Assembly: GCA_945874535.1 (NCBI GenBank)
Contig: CAMCGZ010000005.1
Span: 93,276 to 129,902, forward strand
Source: Bdellovibrio sp. ZAP7
GTDB lineage: Bacteria > Bdellovibrionota > UBA1018 > CAIMNF01
DNA length: 36,627 nucleotides
Reading direction: 5' to 3'
Within the stretch, counting starts at the first letter, position 1. Every line of letters begins with the position of its first letter. The notes beneath the pieces were generated by a model. That model was not told the DNA's origin and did not search any database. It saw nothing but the letters and a program-made list of their open reading frames with translations. The position numbers were made by a program, and so were the translations under genes. This document shows, piece by piece, positions 1 to 9,787 of this stretch.

Positions 1-1
1 G

Positions 2-454
2 AATGCCCGGATCGTGGAGGAATCCTCACAGATGCGTCCAGCAATTCAGGCTGCCAATACCTCTTCTGACAGTCTCATCAAGAAGGAGCACCGTTTGGAA
101 AGCTATGCCAAACGGCTCCGTTCAGGCCAAGCCTTGGTCCGGGAGGCTCTGAATGAGGCCTTGGTGGAGCTTGAGACCGCCATGACCCTGAATCCGACCG
201 CCGATCTGCTGAAGATCACCGAATATGAGCTTGGACGGGTGGAGATTGAAATGAAAAAGACTCCGACTTCGTCTCCTTCGAGAAGAGTGCTCGAAGAGAA
301 CTTCGAAGACTTGATCCAACAGCGGAACTTTTTGAGAAACATTCGTGAAGCAAGCGAGAAAGAGGCCCAGTCCAAAGTCGCACGTCTTCAAGAGATCCTT
401 TCTGATGAAAGATTGGATGACATTCCTCCTCCTCCCCCGGTCGGGGAAATCTGA
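2..454 (+). CDS. Coiled-coil protein, 5' end cut by window start
   Basis: The reading frame is open from the first complete codon at position 2, so the true start lies outside the window. The visible 150 or so residues are charged and Glu/Arg/Leu-rich with no hydrophobic segment, which predicts long helices and probable coiled coil, and end in a five-proline run followed by VGEI. I recognise no enzymatic motif. It sits 12 bases before the LysM lipoprotein gene on the same strand and is probably cotranscribed with it. A structural or scaffold role in an envelope complex is inference only. GTG at 14 and ATG at 32 are possible internal starts, but nothing forces either. Confidence 0.6.
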   Translation, partial: NARIVEESSQMRPAIQAANTSSDSLIKKEHRLESYAKRLRSGQALVREALNEALVELETAMTLNPTADLLKITEYELGRVEIEMKKTPTSSPSRRVLEENFEDLIQQRNFLRNIREASEKEAQSKVARLQEILSDERLDDIPPPPPVGEI

Positions 455-466
455 AGGGAGCCGGTG

Positions 467-1597
467 ATGAGCCGCAAACGCTTCCGCACACCGATCAGTT
501 TTGGAGTCGCCAGCGTCTGTGTCGCAGCGTGCTCCTCGATGAATCCTTTATCCAAATCCACGATCCAGTCTTCGATGGAAGCAGAGGAGCTGATCGCACC
601 CGTGGAGGTTGCGACTGAGCTCCAGGGGATCGATGCCATACCGATTGCGAAGTCGGGGGGACCTGTGGACGGGTCTGCTGATCGTGAATCCGGCGGACCG
701 GGTGGAACAGGAAATATCGATCCGATCACGGGACAGTTGAAGGGTGGGGCATCGGCTGCCACCACGTCTGTAGGCGCTATCGCCGGAAAGAATGCCGTAG
801 GAACTTCGGGGCGTGCAGGCTCCGGCTCCAAAAACGGTCAGGCGAACGGAAAGGTTTCACCAGGCTCGGAAAACGCCTCTTCTTTGTCGGGGGCAAAAGG
901 GGCCTTGAGGGCTTCCGCCGGCTCGGCGGGACGCCAATCGACAGGAACTGCAGGTGTGGCCGGGGTCAATCAAACAGCAAATGGCTCAGGCGCGGATGCT
1001 GTGGCATTGGGTAGCCAAGCCCTTGCCGGGAAAGATGCGGTGGTCACAGCTTCGGGAGACTCTGCCTCGGCACAACCCTTGAACGCGGATGGCAGTCCTG
1101 CAAAAGCCGGAGGAAATGGGAAAGATGCCGGATCAAGTCCAGGTTCGATGGGGCGTGGGCCTGCATCAGCAGAGGGCGCCCAAATCATCGATTATCGCGT
1201 AAAAGAAGGCGATACCCTGATGAAAATCGCATTCGAGGTGTTTGGAGATTTGACTCGCTGGCGTGAAATCCACGATCTCAATAAAGAAGTGGTCAGTGAT
1301 CCGAATGTGTTGACCAAAGGGACACGGCTGAGAATCAAGGTTTTTGGTGTTCGAACAGTGAGCCGCAATGGTGAGGCTTATCTCATCAAACGTGGGGATA
1401 CTCTGCAAAAGATTTCACAATGGGTATACGGGACCATTTCGAAATGGAAACAGCTCTGGGACAACAACCGGGAACTGATCCGGGATCCGAACAAGATTTT
1501 TGCCGGATTCAAATTGTATTTTGTCCGGGAGCAGGATCCGAAGCGGATCCCGGCATCGAATCCCGGTGTGTCTCCCCCCCATGAAACGAACCGCTGA
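467..1597 (+). CDS. Lipoprotein with two C-terminal LysM domains
   Basis: 376 residues from ATG 467; a GTG lies one codon earlier. The N-terminus has basic residues, a hydrophobic stretch and a lipobox-like VAAC, so the mature protein should be lipidated at that Cys and anchored in the outer or inner membrane. Residues of about 70-235 form a low-complexity Gly/Ala/Ser-rich linker. Two LysM modules follow, starting YRVKEGDTL (about 242-290) and YLIKRGDTL (about 305-353), both with the typical GDTL turn and WxxIxxxN-like core. LysM domains bind the glycan of peptidoglycan, so the protein probably ties a membrane to the wall. Its 3' end overlaps the start of the next gene by 17 bases, which suggests coupling. 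The specific process is unknown. Confidence 0.8.
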   Translation: MSRKRFRTPISFGVASVCVAACSSMNPLSKSTIQSSMEAEELIAPVEVATELQGIDAIPIAKSGGPVDGSADRESGGPGGTGNIDPITGQLKGGASAATTSVGAIAGKNAVGTSGRAGSGSKNGQANGKVSPGSENASSLSGAKGALRASAGSAGRQSTGTAGVAGVNQTANGSGADAVALGSQALAGKDAVVTASGDSASAQPLNADGSPAKAGGNGKDAGSSPGSMGRGPASAEGAQIIDYRVKEGDTLMKIAFEVFGDLTRWREIHDLNKEVVSDPNVLTKGTRLRIKVFGVRTVSRNGEAYLIKRGDTLQKISQWVYGTISKWKQLWDNNRELIRDPNKIFAGFKLYFVREQDPKRIPASNPGVSPPHETNR

Positions 1598-2687
1598 GAT
1601 TCCCAACCGGACGCTTTTGGTTTTCTCGTGGATTTTTGTGTCGCTCGTCTGTTTAAATCCGTTTGGTGCAATTGCGCAGACGGTGGAAGAGGCGCGCCCG
1701 GAGGTCTACGACTCGAGTTCGGTCGCTGTCGAGAAGACCAACTGGGTGGCAGAGGTCACTCGTGAAGCCGATCCTACCAAAAGGATCGACTCTGTTGATC
1801 TGATCCATCAGCGGATCCCGGTGGCCTTGAGGCGGAAGGATGGCAAATTGCGTCCGTTTGTCGAAATCCGTGCTGTTTTGAAAAACGCCGACTCCAAAGT
1901 GTTCATCGAAGACCGGGAAACTTTGTACCCGGTGACCGTCAAAGAGGGTGGGATGTTTGTCGTTTTCGTTTACCTGAATTCGATCAAAAGCGAACTCACT
2001 CTCCAAGTTCTCGCCTCGGATGGTCAAACCAAGAAGAGCGAGAAATTCACTGTTTATGCTCCTGAGGTACAAGAATACAAAATTGGCAAATCGTGGGGGC
2101 TCCTGGTGGTTTCACCCGGAGGGGCGGTCCTCCGCTACAAACAGACCAACTTCGGTGATTACGCTTCCATCAATGGACTTGTGGCAGCCACTTACGAAAG
2201 TGAGCCGATCATCGGTAAGTTTTCTTTGGCCGGGGATTTCGCTCTCACGCTTTGGACCGTCCGGTCTTCTCCGACTGATACCGCCCCCCAATTGCTCGGG
2301 GCACATGCCCACGTGCTCTATGCTCTCAGAGACCCCAAATCACGATTTCAAGTGCATCCATTGGCGGGTCTCCAGTACTACACCCTTTTTTCAAACGGGA
2401 GCCAGCTCGGGTTTGCGAACCTGATTGCAGGTGGGGTAGGGACGAAAATCAGATACGAATTCACCGACCGGGCGAGGCTGACTTTGCAGGGATTTTATGC
2501 TCCACTGAAAGGCGCATTCAGCATGAAGGATTTCGGAACCGAAACTTCTTTGACGGTCAGCTACAAACTTGAAAACAATCATCGGTTCGAACTCGGTGCG
2601 GTATACAGTCGCCAGGCCTTCCAGGCTTCAGACATCACACGGGTGGATCTTGGCGCAATCTCGATTCGCCTCGGCTACTCTCTTTAG
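1581..2687 (+). CDS. Exported protein with probable outer-membrane beta-barrel
   Basis: 368 residues. The start is placed at ATG 1581 because it begins a proper signal peptide (MKRTAEIPN, then a hydrophobic core ending GAIAQ); the frame is open further upstream, inside the LysM gene. After the signal peptide comes a region of about 130 residues with alternating beta pattern. From roughly residue 170 onward there are repeated amphipathic strands rich in Tyr, Phe and Gly, and the protein ends in RLGYSL, compatible with a barrel whose last strand is recognised by the Bam machinery. No named family is recognisable. Overlap with the LysM lipoprotein gene suggests the two products act together across the periplasm. 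A periplasmic beta-rich protein is the alternative. Confidence 0.65.
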   Translation: MKRTAEIPNRTLLVFSWIFVSLVCLNPFGAIAQTVEEARPEVYDSSSVAVEKTNWVAEVTREADPTKRIDSVDLIHQRIPVALRRKDGKLRPFVEIRAVLKNADSKVFIEDRETLYPVTVKEGGMFVVFVYLNSIKSELTLQVLASDGQTKKSEKFTVYAPEVQEYKIGKSWGLLVVSPGGAVLRYKQTNFGDYASINGLVAATYESEPIIGKFSLAGDFALTLWTVRSSPTDTAPQLLGAHAHVLYALRDPKSRFQVHPLAGLQYYTLFSNGSQLGFANLIAGGVGTKIRYEFTDRARLTLQGFYAPLKGAFSMKDFGTETSLTVSYKLENNHRFELGAVYSRQAFQASDITRVDLGAISIRLGYSL

Positions 2688-2741
2688 GGTAAAATTTGCC
2701 GAATTGTCGAGCAGGGAATCGGGCCTTATCCTGTAAAGGCC

Positions 2742-3968
2742 ATGATGGACAAGAATCCGAATGAAAAGCAGGACGACCCCAATTTGATCAAGACGGCTCA
2801 GATTTATCAAAAGCTCCAGGCAGTCTCGGCGGCCTCACGGGAAGCGGCGATGATCCTCTCGGAGCAGGCCCAGGGGATCCAAGAACTGCTCGATCAAAAT
2901 AGAAATCTGAGGGCTCTCGAGTCGGTTTGGATCGAACAGAAAAAGACTCTGGAAAATCTTGAGATTGCCCATCAGTCCACCTTGAATGAGGTCCGGAGAT
3001 GCCATCAGGTCGAAGTGGATAGCCTCAAACGGGAGGTCAAGGTCAGAATCGAGGACTACACAGCCCGATACCGAGACCTCGAAAGCCGCGCGAGTGAGAC
3101 CATCAGGTCTCTGAGGTCGTCATTGATCCAGGCGCAGCAAGAAGCCAAAACGAACCATCACAATGGATCCCGGCGTGAGGCAGAGTTGGAGAGTCGGATC
3201 ACAGAACTTCTTGCGCGTTCGGATGCCGATGCGAAAGTGAATTTCGAGAAAATCACTGAAATTGAAAAGCGCCACCAGTTAGAGAAAGAGCAGCATCAGT
3301 TCGATTACCAGAAGAGCAGAACCTTCTTACTCGCATCCAATCAACGCCTCGAAGAGATTGCGAAGGAAAAGGAACTGGAATTGGAAGAGGCTAGAAAGCG
3401 GATTCTCATTCTGGGCGGGGACCCCAATCGAAATCCGGAACAAGAGCTCCGCCAGGAGCTGTTGGCAGTCCGCTCCGAGGTGTCGAGGCTTGAAAAAGAG
3501 AATGGAAAACAGCTAGCTGAATTGCAGTCCCGGAGTTTCGAGGTGTCGATCTTGAAGGATGAGCTGCACCAAGTCCGTTCGGAGTGCGCAGAGATCAGGG
3601 AGCAGTTTGAGGTGACTTCTGGAAATATGGACCTTGTCGGAAACGAGGTCGCTCTGTTACGCGCCAATCTTGCACGCGTGGAGGGAGTCAACCAATACCT
3701 CGAGAACGAAAACCGACTCCTGAAGGAAAAAACTGAACGGCTCGAACAGGAGTTGAAAACAGAAAAGGCCTCAGCTCTTTGTCAGCTTCAGATCGCTGAA
3801 GAGAACATCCGGGAGGCGCTCCGCAGTGCCCAGAGGAATTCTCCATCCGGTGCAATCGAGGAAGTGGCCTATCCGCGTTTGGATGAGCTCCGCGATCGGG
3901 TGGAAAAAGAGCGTGAGAAGGCTGCCGTCCTCCTGAAAGAGGGAGCGAGCCGGATCATCTCTTCTTGA
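2742..3968 (+). CDS. Long coiled-coil protein
   Basis: 408 residues, almost entirely Glu/Lys/Arg/Leu/Gln heptad-like sequence from about residue 15 to the end, without signal peptide or membrane segment. A long cytoplasmic coiled coil is predicted. There are two adjacent ATGs (2742 and 2745); AAAGG lies just upstream as a modest ribosome site. It follows the barrel-like gene after 54 bases and is the last plus-strand gene of this cluster. Its stop codon directly abuts the stop codon of motB on the opposite strand, leaving no room for a terminator. The function is not recognisable; a scaffold or cytoskeletal role is possible. Confidence 0.7.
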   Translation: MMDKNPNEKQDDPNLIKTAQIYQKLQAVSAASREAAMILSEQAQGIQELLDQNRNLRALESVWIEQKKTLENLEIAHQSTLNEVRRCHQVEVDSLKREVKVRIEDYTARYRDLESRASETIRSLRSSLIQAQQEAKTNHHNGSRREAELESRITELLARSDADAKVNFEKITEIEKRHQLEKEQHQFDYQKSRTFLLASNQRLEEIAKEKELELEEARKRILILGGDPNRNPEQELRQELLAVRSEVSRLEKENGKQLAELQSRSFEVSILKDELHQVRSECAEIREQFEVTSGNMDLVGNEVALLRANLARVEGVNQYLENENRLLKEKTERLEQELKTEKASALCQLQIAEENIREALRSAQRNSPSGAIEEVAYPRLDELRDRVEKEREKAAVLLKEGASRIISS

Positions 3969-4709
3969 TCAGGACTTACCTTTTTCTTCAGGCTTTCCCA
4001 TCAGGCCTTCACCTTGATGGATCAGTTTGATCACCACTCTTCGGTTTTTGGCACGGTTGTCTTCGATCGGATCACCGGCTCCGTTCCGGTTCGGAAACAG
4101 GGGACGTCCATCCGCGTATCCCACAGAGGTGAGGACGGCTTTAGTGAATCCGTACTGTTCGAATAGCCCGATCACCTTGCTCGCGCGAATTCCAGACAGT
4201 TCCCAATTGTTCAGGAACCGGCTTTTATTCCCTACCGGCACATCATCAGTGTGACCTTCGACAATGACTTGAAACTGGCCCGCCTCCTGTTTCAGAACAG
4301 GAAGAAGGGTGTTCATCAGGGATTGGGCTTCAGGTTTGACGTCGGCGGAGCCCGTATCGAAAAAAACCGCACCCAGAAAAGAGATTTCGACTCCGAGAGG
4401 AGTCTGTTTCACCGCAAACTGATTGGCCACACCCTGTTTCTCCAGGATCTTCTTGATGCGATCTCCAAGCTCGCCGTAAGGGACCTGGTAGCTCCCGCCG
4501 AACTCCTTGGCGACGACTTCCTTGAACTTTTCAAAGACCTCATCATCGATCTTGGAAAAACTGAGAAGAATGACAAAGAATCCGACTAGCAGGGTCATCA
4601 TGTCGGCGTAGGACACGAGCCAGTTTCCATCGGAGTGGTCCTCACCCGATGCATGGGTCTGGTAGGGACGTTTGAGATGCTTGATGGAGGGAGGAATCTG
4701 TTCGCTCAT
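3969..4709 (-). CDS. motB: MotB-family stator protein with OmpA-like domain
   Basis: 246 residues. An N-terminal cytoplasmic segment is followed by the single membrane helix WLVSYADMMTLLVGF, whose Asp36 is the proton- or ion-binding residue of MotB/PomB stators. A C-terminal OmpA/MotB peptidoglycan-binding domain follows, with VEGHTDD and NWELSGIRA. With MotA it forms the ion-driven stator of a flagellar motor or of a related gliding or transport machine. The start overlaps the end of motA by four bases (ATGA), so the two are translationally coupled. Which motor it powers cannot be told, as no other flagellar gene lies in the window. Confidence 0.9.
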   Translation of the reverse strand: MSEQIPPSIKHLKRPYQTHASGEDHSDGNWLVSYADMMTLLVGFFVILLSFSKIDDEVFEKFKEVVAKEFGGSYQVPYGELGDRIKKILEKQGVANQFAVKQTPLGVEISFLGAVFFDTGSADVKPEAQSLMNTLLPVLKQEAGQFQVIVEGHTDDVPVGNKSRFLNNWELSGIRASKVIGLFEQYGFTKAVLTSVGYADGRPLFPNRNGAGDPIEDNRAKNRRVVIKLIHQGEGLMGKPEEKGKS

Positions 4710-5506
4710 GCTTTGGCTGCCGCTGGATTGGCTTTCATCGATGAACGTTCATGAGGCAAGAGATAACTCTTCAGGTACTCTTCCACCATTTTGGGGTGCT
4801 CTTTTTTACGGATGAGCCTCAATCCGTCGATGACAATGGCTCGAACGGTCTCGTCTTCCTTGTTCACAGCGGTCAGGTTTTCAGCGATCGGAATGAACAC
4901 CAGGTTGGCCAGGACGATCCCGTAAAATGTGGCGACCAGCCCCAGTGCCATCGAGACCCCGAGGAACTTTTGTGCGTCTTTGCCCCCGAGTTGTTGAAGG
5001 AGGGAAATCATTCCGAGAGTGGTTCCCATCAGGCCGAAGGCGGGCGGGAACTTGGAGAGGGCTTTGATCACGACGGCATCGTGGTCATAACGTTTGGAGT
5101 AAGTCTCGGCGCGCTTCAGCAGGATCTCATCGAGGGATTCCTCCGAAATTCCGCCCAGATTCATGAGTTCGAGAGCGTCTTTCAGGAAGGGGGTCTTGAC
5201 GGATTTCGCTTTGTTCTTCGCGTATTCGGCGTTGTCCCGCATCCCTTTAGCCAGATCCACGATTTCATTGATCACCATCTCGTACCGCATGGCGTAGTTG
5301 CCGAGGATCTTGTTCTTGAGGACGGTCGCGACTCTCAGGTAGGTTTTGATCGGAAAGCAGAGCATGCCCGCTGCGGCAGTGCCTCCGATGACGATCAAGA
5401 TGCCGTGTGGATTGAGAAAGATCTTGGAGTTGCTGGTGGATGTGAATACCGAGACCAGCAGGACCAGAAGGGCAGCGGCGATGCCGAGAATGGAAGAAAG
5501 GTTCAT
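4706..5506 (-). CDS. motA: MotA-family stator protein
   Basis: 266 residues with four membrane helices: two near the N-terminus (about 5-22 and 34-52) and two around 150-205. The segment FPPAFGLMGTTLGMI matches the third helix of MotA/PomA, which contains the conserved Pro. The large cytoplasmic loop between helices 2 and 3 is rich in charged residues, as expected for torque contact with FliG or an equivalent rotor. It is the first gene of a two-gene motAB operon on the minus strand. The 64-base gap to the divergent HEAT-like gene must hold both promoters; I see no strong -35/-10 pair there. Confidence 0.9.
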   Translation of the reverse strand: MNLSSILGIAAALLVLLVSVFTSTSNSKIFLNPHGILIVIGGTAAAGMLCFPIKTYLRVATVLKNKILGNYAMRYEMVINEIVDLAKGMRDNAEYAKNKAKSVKTPFLKDALELMNLGGISEESLDEILLKRAETYSKRYDHDAVVIKALSKFPPAFGLMGTTLGMISLLQQLGGKDAQKFLGVSMALGLVATFYGIVLANLVFIPIAENLTAVNKEDETVRAIVIDGLRLIRKKEHPKMVEEYLKSYLLPHERSSMKANPAAAKA

Positions 5507-5570
5507 GATTTCAGGCTAAAGCCTCGGGCAGGAATTGCAAGGAGCAAGTGACCCGTGAGAGACTGGGAAC

Positions 5571-6599
5571 ATGAGTTCCATGAAGAAGATTCTGCTGTCT
5601 GTGTCGGTGATCATCCTGCTCGCAGGAGGCTTGATTTGGATCCTGAAGCGTCAAGGAGTTGTTGATCCATCGCAGGAGGCAATGAATCGATCCATTCGGA
5701 TGCTGCGGAATCCAGGTGGCCAGGATCCGGGGAGTCTCTACCGATCGATCCTCACGGTGGGGACCTCGCCGCGAAAGGATGATACCCGGGTGATTCTGGC
5801 TCTGGCCCGGCACGAGCAGCCATTGGTCAGGGCGGGAGTCGCTTATGCAAGCGGCAGTCTTGAGGGTCAGGATTTCCGTGAAGTCTTTGAGTCATTGAAG
5901 GCGGATCCCCATCCACTGGTACGCAGTCACGTGGTTCATGCATTGCGTGAGCGACCGGGAGAGGATCAGGTCGTTTGGTTGAAGAAAACACTCGAAATCA
6001 AGGATCTCCCCGTTCCAGAACGGATGGAGGCCCTGGCAGCCCTGCATCAATCACAGAAGGGAAAAGACGAGGCCAGAGAGACCAAAGAGGAGATGTTGGA
6101 GTTCGCCCAGAAAGAATTGGTTCGTAAGAATGCAACGCCACTGATCGAGCTGAACCGGATGTTCGGTTCGGAGGAGCGGGTGAGGACGATGAATCGGAAA
6201 GTAATCGCCGGCGAGTTCGACTCCATGGCGAAGCAATTGGCGCTCCGGTCCCTTTTCCAGGAAAGAGACCTGGCGGTGGTCCGTGATATCTCGAAGTGGA
6301 TCCACCACGAAGACGCCGGACTGCGGCGGGTCGCCGTGGAATACCTGCCGAAAGTCTGTCCTCACGATCGCTGGAAGTGGATCGAGGAAGGTATCGGGAA
6401 AGAGCCGGATTTTGCCGGGCGTTCGGTCTGGCTCCTTGCTACAGAACAGATGGGTGGGAAAAAAGCCTTAGAACTGGTTCAGAAGGTTTTGGAGCAAACC
6501 GTCAAGACCGGTGTGAACCAGGAAGCCAAAGCCATCGAGCAGGTGCTCGAGCGGATCAAGCAGCGCAATTCACCCGATCTTTGCTCCGGGCTCAATTGA
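5571..6599 (+). CDS. Membrane-anchored HEAT-like repeat protein
   Basis: 342 residues. An N-terminal hydrophobic helix (about residues 5-23) follows MSSMKK and leads to a soluble domain of repeated helical hairpins, for example [15 protein letters not shown] and [16 protein letters not shown]. The spacing and V-R-A pattern are typical of HEAT/PBS-lyase-like repeats. The domain is probably periplasmic, held by an uncleaved anchor, and likely serves protein-protein contact. A second ATG lies at 5580. Its last eight bases overlap the 3' end of dnaJ on the opposite strand. No catalytic motif is visible. Confidence 0.7.
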   Translation: MSSMKKILLSVSVIILLAGGLIWILKRQGVVDPSQEAMNRSIRMLRNPGGQDPGSLYRSILTVGTSPRKDDTRVILALARHEQPLVRAGVAYASGSLEGQDFREVFESLKADPHPLVRSHVVHALRERPGEDQVVWLKKTLEIKDLPVPERMEALAALHQSQKGKDEARETKEEMLEFAQKELVRKNATPLIELNRMFGSEERVRTMNRKVIAGEFDSMAKQLALRSLFQERDLAVVRDISKWIHHEDAGLRRVAVEYLPKVCPHDRWKWIEEGIGKEPDFAGRSVWLLATEQMGGKKALELVQKVLEQTVKTGVNQEAKAIEQVLERIKQRNSPDLCSGLN

Positions 6600-7752
6600 A
6601 AATTCGCTTCACTCTCTCGAAGAATCCGTGCGACAAGGGGTGTGCCCGCCCGTCTTTTTGAGTCAATTCGGCAAATTTCTTGAGGTGCTCGGCTTGCTCG
6701 TTGGTCAAACGGTTGGGGACTTCCACGATCACCCGCACGAGTTGATCACCGCGGCCTCCACGGCCGATGTGGGGCAGCCCCTTGTTCTTCAGTCTGAAGA
6801 CCTTGTGAGACTGGGTTCCTGGCGGGATCTTCATCTCGACTTTACCATCCAGAGTGGGAATGTCGATTTCAGCACCCAGAGCCGCATGGACAAACGTGAT
6901 TGGCGCATCACAGATGATGTCAGCCCCCTCGCGTTTGAAGAAATCATGGTCCATCACTTGAATCACGATATACAAATCGCCCGGAGGACCTCCGTGCTCG
7001 CCGGCCTCGCCCTCATTGGATAACTTCAAACGCTGGCCGGTATCGATTCCGGCCGGAATGGTGACCTTGAGCTGGGATGTTTTCTTGGTCTTCGCCTGCC
7101 CCTTACAGGTTCCACAAGGGGAGGTGATGGTCTGCCCGGTGCCATGGCAATGGGTACAGGGACGGGATACTGCGAAAAAGCCCTGTTGAAAGGTCACTTC
7201 TCCGCGTCCGTTGCAGATCTTGCACATCTCTGGCGATGTTCCCGGCTTGGCACCCGAACCCAAGCAGGTTTCGCAATCCACCCGCTTGTTCAATGTGATC
7301 ACTTTCTCGACGCCCTTGTAGGCCTCCTCGAAGGTGATGTCCACCTGGGTCTCGAGGTCAGCACCTGCACGGGCACGTCTTCCTCTTGCACCCCCTCGAC
7401 CGCCACGTCCTCCACCGAAGATATCTCCGAAAATGTCCCCGAAAATATCTCCGAAATCAGCAGCACCGCCGCCACCGAACGGCCCCCCCGCACCACCGAA
7501 TGGCCCCTGTCCGCCTCCGCCCATGTTCGAGGCGGCATGCCCGAACTGGTCGTACATTTTGCGTTTTTGGGGATCGGAGAGGTGTTCGTATGCTTCGTTG
7601 ATTTCCTTGAATTTATCCTCGGACTTTTTGTCTCCGGGATTCTTGTCAGGATGAAACTGTACAGCGAGCTTCCTGAAGGCCTTCTTGATCTCCTCGGCCC
7701 CGGAACCCCGCTGAACACCCAGTATTTCGTAATAGTCTCGTTTGTCTGCCAT
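6592..7752 (-). CDS. dnaJ: Chaperone DnaJ (Hsp40)
   Basis: 386 residues with full type I architecture. The J domain (1-70) carries HPD at 34-36, which stimulates DnaK ATPase. A Gly/Phe-rich linker (about 75-135) follows, then a zinc region with [24 protein letters not shown] and a fourth unit CGTCKGQA in which the last Gly is replaced by Ala. The substrate-binding C-terminal domains complete it. It acts with DnaK and GrpE in folding and stress repair. It lies 48 bases after dnaK and is probably read with it. The cysteines needed for zinc are all present, so the Ala is unlikely to matter. Confidence 0.97.
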   Translation of the reverse strand: MADKRDYYEILGVQRGSGAEEIKKAFRKLAVQFHPDKNPGDKKSEDKFKEINEAYEHLSDPQKRKMYDQFGHAASNMGGGGQGPFGGAGGPFGGGGAADFGDIFGDIFGDIFGGGRGGRGGARGRRARAGADLETQVDITFEEAYKGVEKVITLNKRVDCETCLGSGAKPGTSPEMCKICNGRGEVTFQQGFFAVSRPCTHCHGTGQTITSPCGTCKGQAKTKKTSQLKVTIPAGIDTGQRLKLSNEGEAGEHGGPPGDLYIVIQVMDHDFFKREGADIICDAPITFVHAALGAEIDIPTLDGKVEMKIPPGTQSHKVFRLKNKGLPHIGRGGRGDQLVRVIVEVPNRLTNEQAEHLKKFAELTQKDGRAHPLSHGFFERVKRIFN

Positions 7753-7800
7753 GTTGCAATCCGGGAAACTTCAGGCCCTAAAGTGAATCAATGATCTGAC

Positions 7801-9717
7801 TCAGACTTGCTTGTAGTCTGCGTCGATGACGTCTTCGTCTTTTTTCCCTGCTTGTTGCCCTTCGGTTCCTGCGGACTGAGTTCCCGCATCAGCTGCCTCG
7901 GGCTGGGCTCCTGTGTTTTTGTACAGAATCTCAGCCATTTTGTTGGAGGCGGCAGTTAAATCCTGGGTTGCCTTTTCAATCTCGGCCAGCTCGTTCGAGG
8001 TGGCGAATTTGCGTGCCTCGGTCAGAGCGGCCTCGACCTTGGATTTTTCCTCGGCCGGGACCTTGTCACCGGATTCTTTCACCGTCTTCTCGATCGAATA
8101 GATCATGCTGTCGAGGGTGTTACGGGCATTGACGACCTGCTTGCGCTTTTCGTCTTCTGCACGATGTTCCTCTGCCTCGCGCTGCATGCGCTTGATCTCT
8201 TCTTCGGTCAAACCGCCCGAAGCGGTGATCTTGATCGACTGCTCCTTACCGGTGCCGAGATCTTTCGCGCCGACATGAACGAGTCCGTTCGCATCAATGT
8301 CGAAGGTCACTTCGATCTGGGGCATTCCACGGGGCGCTGAAGGGATCCCGACGAGATCGAATCGACCGAGGGATTTGTTGTGTTCAGCGAAATCACGCTC
8401 ACCTTGCAAGCAGTGGATGGTCACCGCGGTTTGATTGTCGGCCGCAGTCGAGAATACCTGGGACTTCTTGGAAGGAATGGTCGTGTTCTTTTCGATGAGT
8501 TTCGTGAAGACTCCGCCCATGGTTTCGATCCCGAGCGACAGAGGGGTGACGTCGAGGAGCAGTACGTCTTTGACTTCGCCCTTGAGGACTCCGCCCTGGA
8601 TCGCGGCACCTACTGCCACCACTTCGTCAGGGTTCACCCCCTTCGAGGCTTCTTTACCGAAGATTTCTTTCACCTTCTGTTGAACCCGTGGCATCCGGGT
8701 CATCCCGCCGACGAGGATCACTTCGTCGATCTTGTCTTTGGTGAGTCCTGCGTCCTTCAGGGCCACTTCACACGGACCTGCGAGAGACTGGATCAAGCTG
8801 TCGACGAGTTGCTCGAGCTTGGAGCGGGTGAGTTTGATGTTCATGTGCTTCGGACCCGATGCGTCCGCGGTGATGAACGGGAGATTGATGTCGGTTTCGG
8901 TCATGGACGACAGCTCGTGCTTGGCCTTTTCTGCCGCTTCTTTGAGGCGCTGAAGAGCCATCTTGTCGGAGCGGAGATCGATTCCCGATTCCTTTTTGAA
9001 CTCGTCGCACATCCAGTCGATGATCTTCTGGTCGAAGTTACCGCCGCCGAGGAAGGTGTCTCCGTTGGTGGCTTTCACTTCGAATACGCCATCTCCGAGT
9101 TCGAGTACGGACACATCGAAGGTACCGCCCCCGAGGTCGAACACGGCGATAGTGATATTGCTGTTTTTCTTATCGAGACCGTAGGCGAGGGCTGCGGCAG
9201 TCGGTTCGTTGATGATCCGCTTGACGTCGAGGCCCGCGATGCGACCGGCGTCTTTGGTCGCCTGGCGCTGAGCATCGTTGAAGTAAGCAGGGACGGTGAT
9301 TACGGCTTCAGTCACCGGTTCACCGAGGTAGTCTTCTGCGGTCTTCTTCATTTTCTGAAGGACCATTGCGGAAATCTCCTGGGGAGCGTAGTCGCGGTCT
9401 GCGACTTTCACCCAAGCGTCACCATTCTTCGCTTCGACCACTTTGAAGGGTGCGATCTTGGTGAACTCAGTGGTTTCTTTGGAGGTGAATTTGCGGCCGA
9501 TGAGTCGCTTGGCTTCGAAAACTGTTTTGTCCGGGTTGGTCACGGCCTGGCGTTTTGCGGCCTGGCCGACGATTTTTTCACCGGAGGCTAGAAATCCCAC
9601 AATGGACGGAGTGGTGTTGGCACCTTCTGCGTTGGCAATGACTTTAGGCTCGCCGCCTTCGAGCACAGATACGCATGAGTTGGTGGTTCCAAGATCGATT
9701 CCGATGATTTTACCCAT
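7801..9717 (-). CDS. dnaK: Chaperone DnaK (Hsp70)
   Basis: 638 residues, the usual length. It begins with [16 protein letters not shown], the first phosphate-binding motif, and has [13 protein letters not shown] as the second. The substrate-binding domain and helical lid follow, and it ends in DADYKQV, similar to the usual acidic Hsp70 tail. It is an ATP-dependent chaperone working with DnaJ and GrpE. An AAGGAG ribosome site lies a few bases before ATG 9717. The 70-base gap to grpE contains a sigma32-like promoter (separate entry), so dnaK-dnaJ may be heat-induced independently of grpE. Confidence 0.98.
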   Translation of the reverse strand: MGKIIGIDLGTTNSCVSVLEGGEPKVIANAEGANTTPSIVGFLASGEKIVGQAAKRQAVTNPDKTVFEAKRLIGRKFTSKETTEFTKIAPFKVVEAKNGDAWVKVADRDYAPQEISAMVLQKMKKTAEDYLGEPVTEAVITVPAYFNDAQRQATKDAGRIAGLDVKRIINEPTAAALAYGLDKKNSNITIAVFDLGGGTFDVSVLELGDGVFEVKATNGDTFLGGGNFDQKIIDWMCDEFKKESGIDLRSDKMALQRLKEAAEKAKHELSSMTETDINLPFITADASGPKHMNIKLTRSKLEQLVDSLIQSLAGPCEVALKDAGLTKDKIDEVILVGGMTRMPRVQQKVKEIFGKEASKGVNPDEVVAVGAAIQGGVLKGEVKDVLLLDVTPLSLGIETMGGVFTKLIEKNTTIPSKKSQVFSTAADNQTAVTIHCLQGERDFAEHNKSLGRFDLVGIPSAPRGMPQIEVTFDIDANGLVHVGAKDLGTGKEQSIKITASGGLTEEEIKRMQREAEEHRAEDEKRKQVVNARNTLDSMIYSIEKTVKESGDKVPAEEKSKVEAALTEARKFATSNELAEIEKATQDLTAASNKMAEILYKNTGAQPEAADAGTQSAGTEGQQAGKKDEDVIDADYKQV

Positions 9718-9748
9718 AATTTTCTCCTTATGATTCCTTACAGTTCTT

Positions 9749-9776
9749 TAATGGGAGTGTTCCCGTTTTTGTCAAA
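9749..9776 (-). promoter_or_regulatory. Sigma32-like (heat-shock) promoter before dnaK
   Basis: Read on the minus strand, TTTGACA is followed by 13 bases and then TCCCATTA. This fits the RpoH consensus CTTGAA - 13 to 15 - CCCCATTA better than sigma70: the -35 would suit sigma70 but no proper sigma70 -10 follows. It lies about 30 bases before the dnaK start. No CIRCE inverted repeat is present. Confidence 0.55.
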
Positions 9777-9787
9777 TTCGTTTGGTT

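Noticed and set aside
8380-9591. 403-codon plus-strand frame
   Set aside because: Antisense shadow of dnaK, which has unmistakable Hsp70 motifs.
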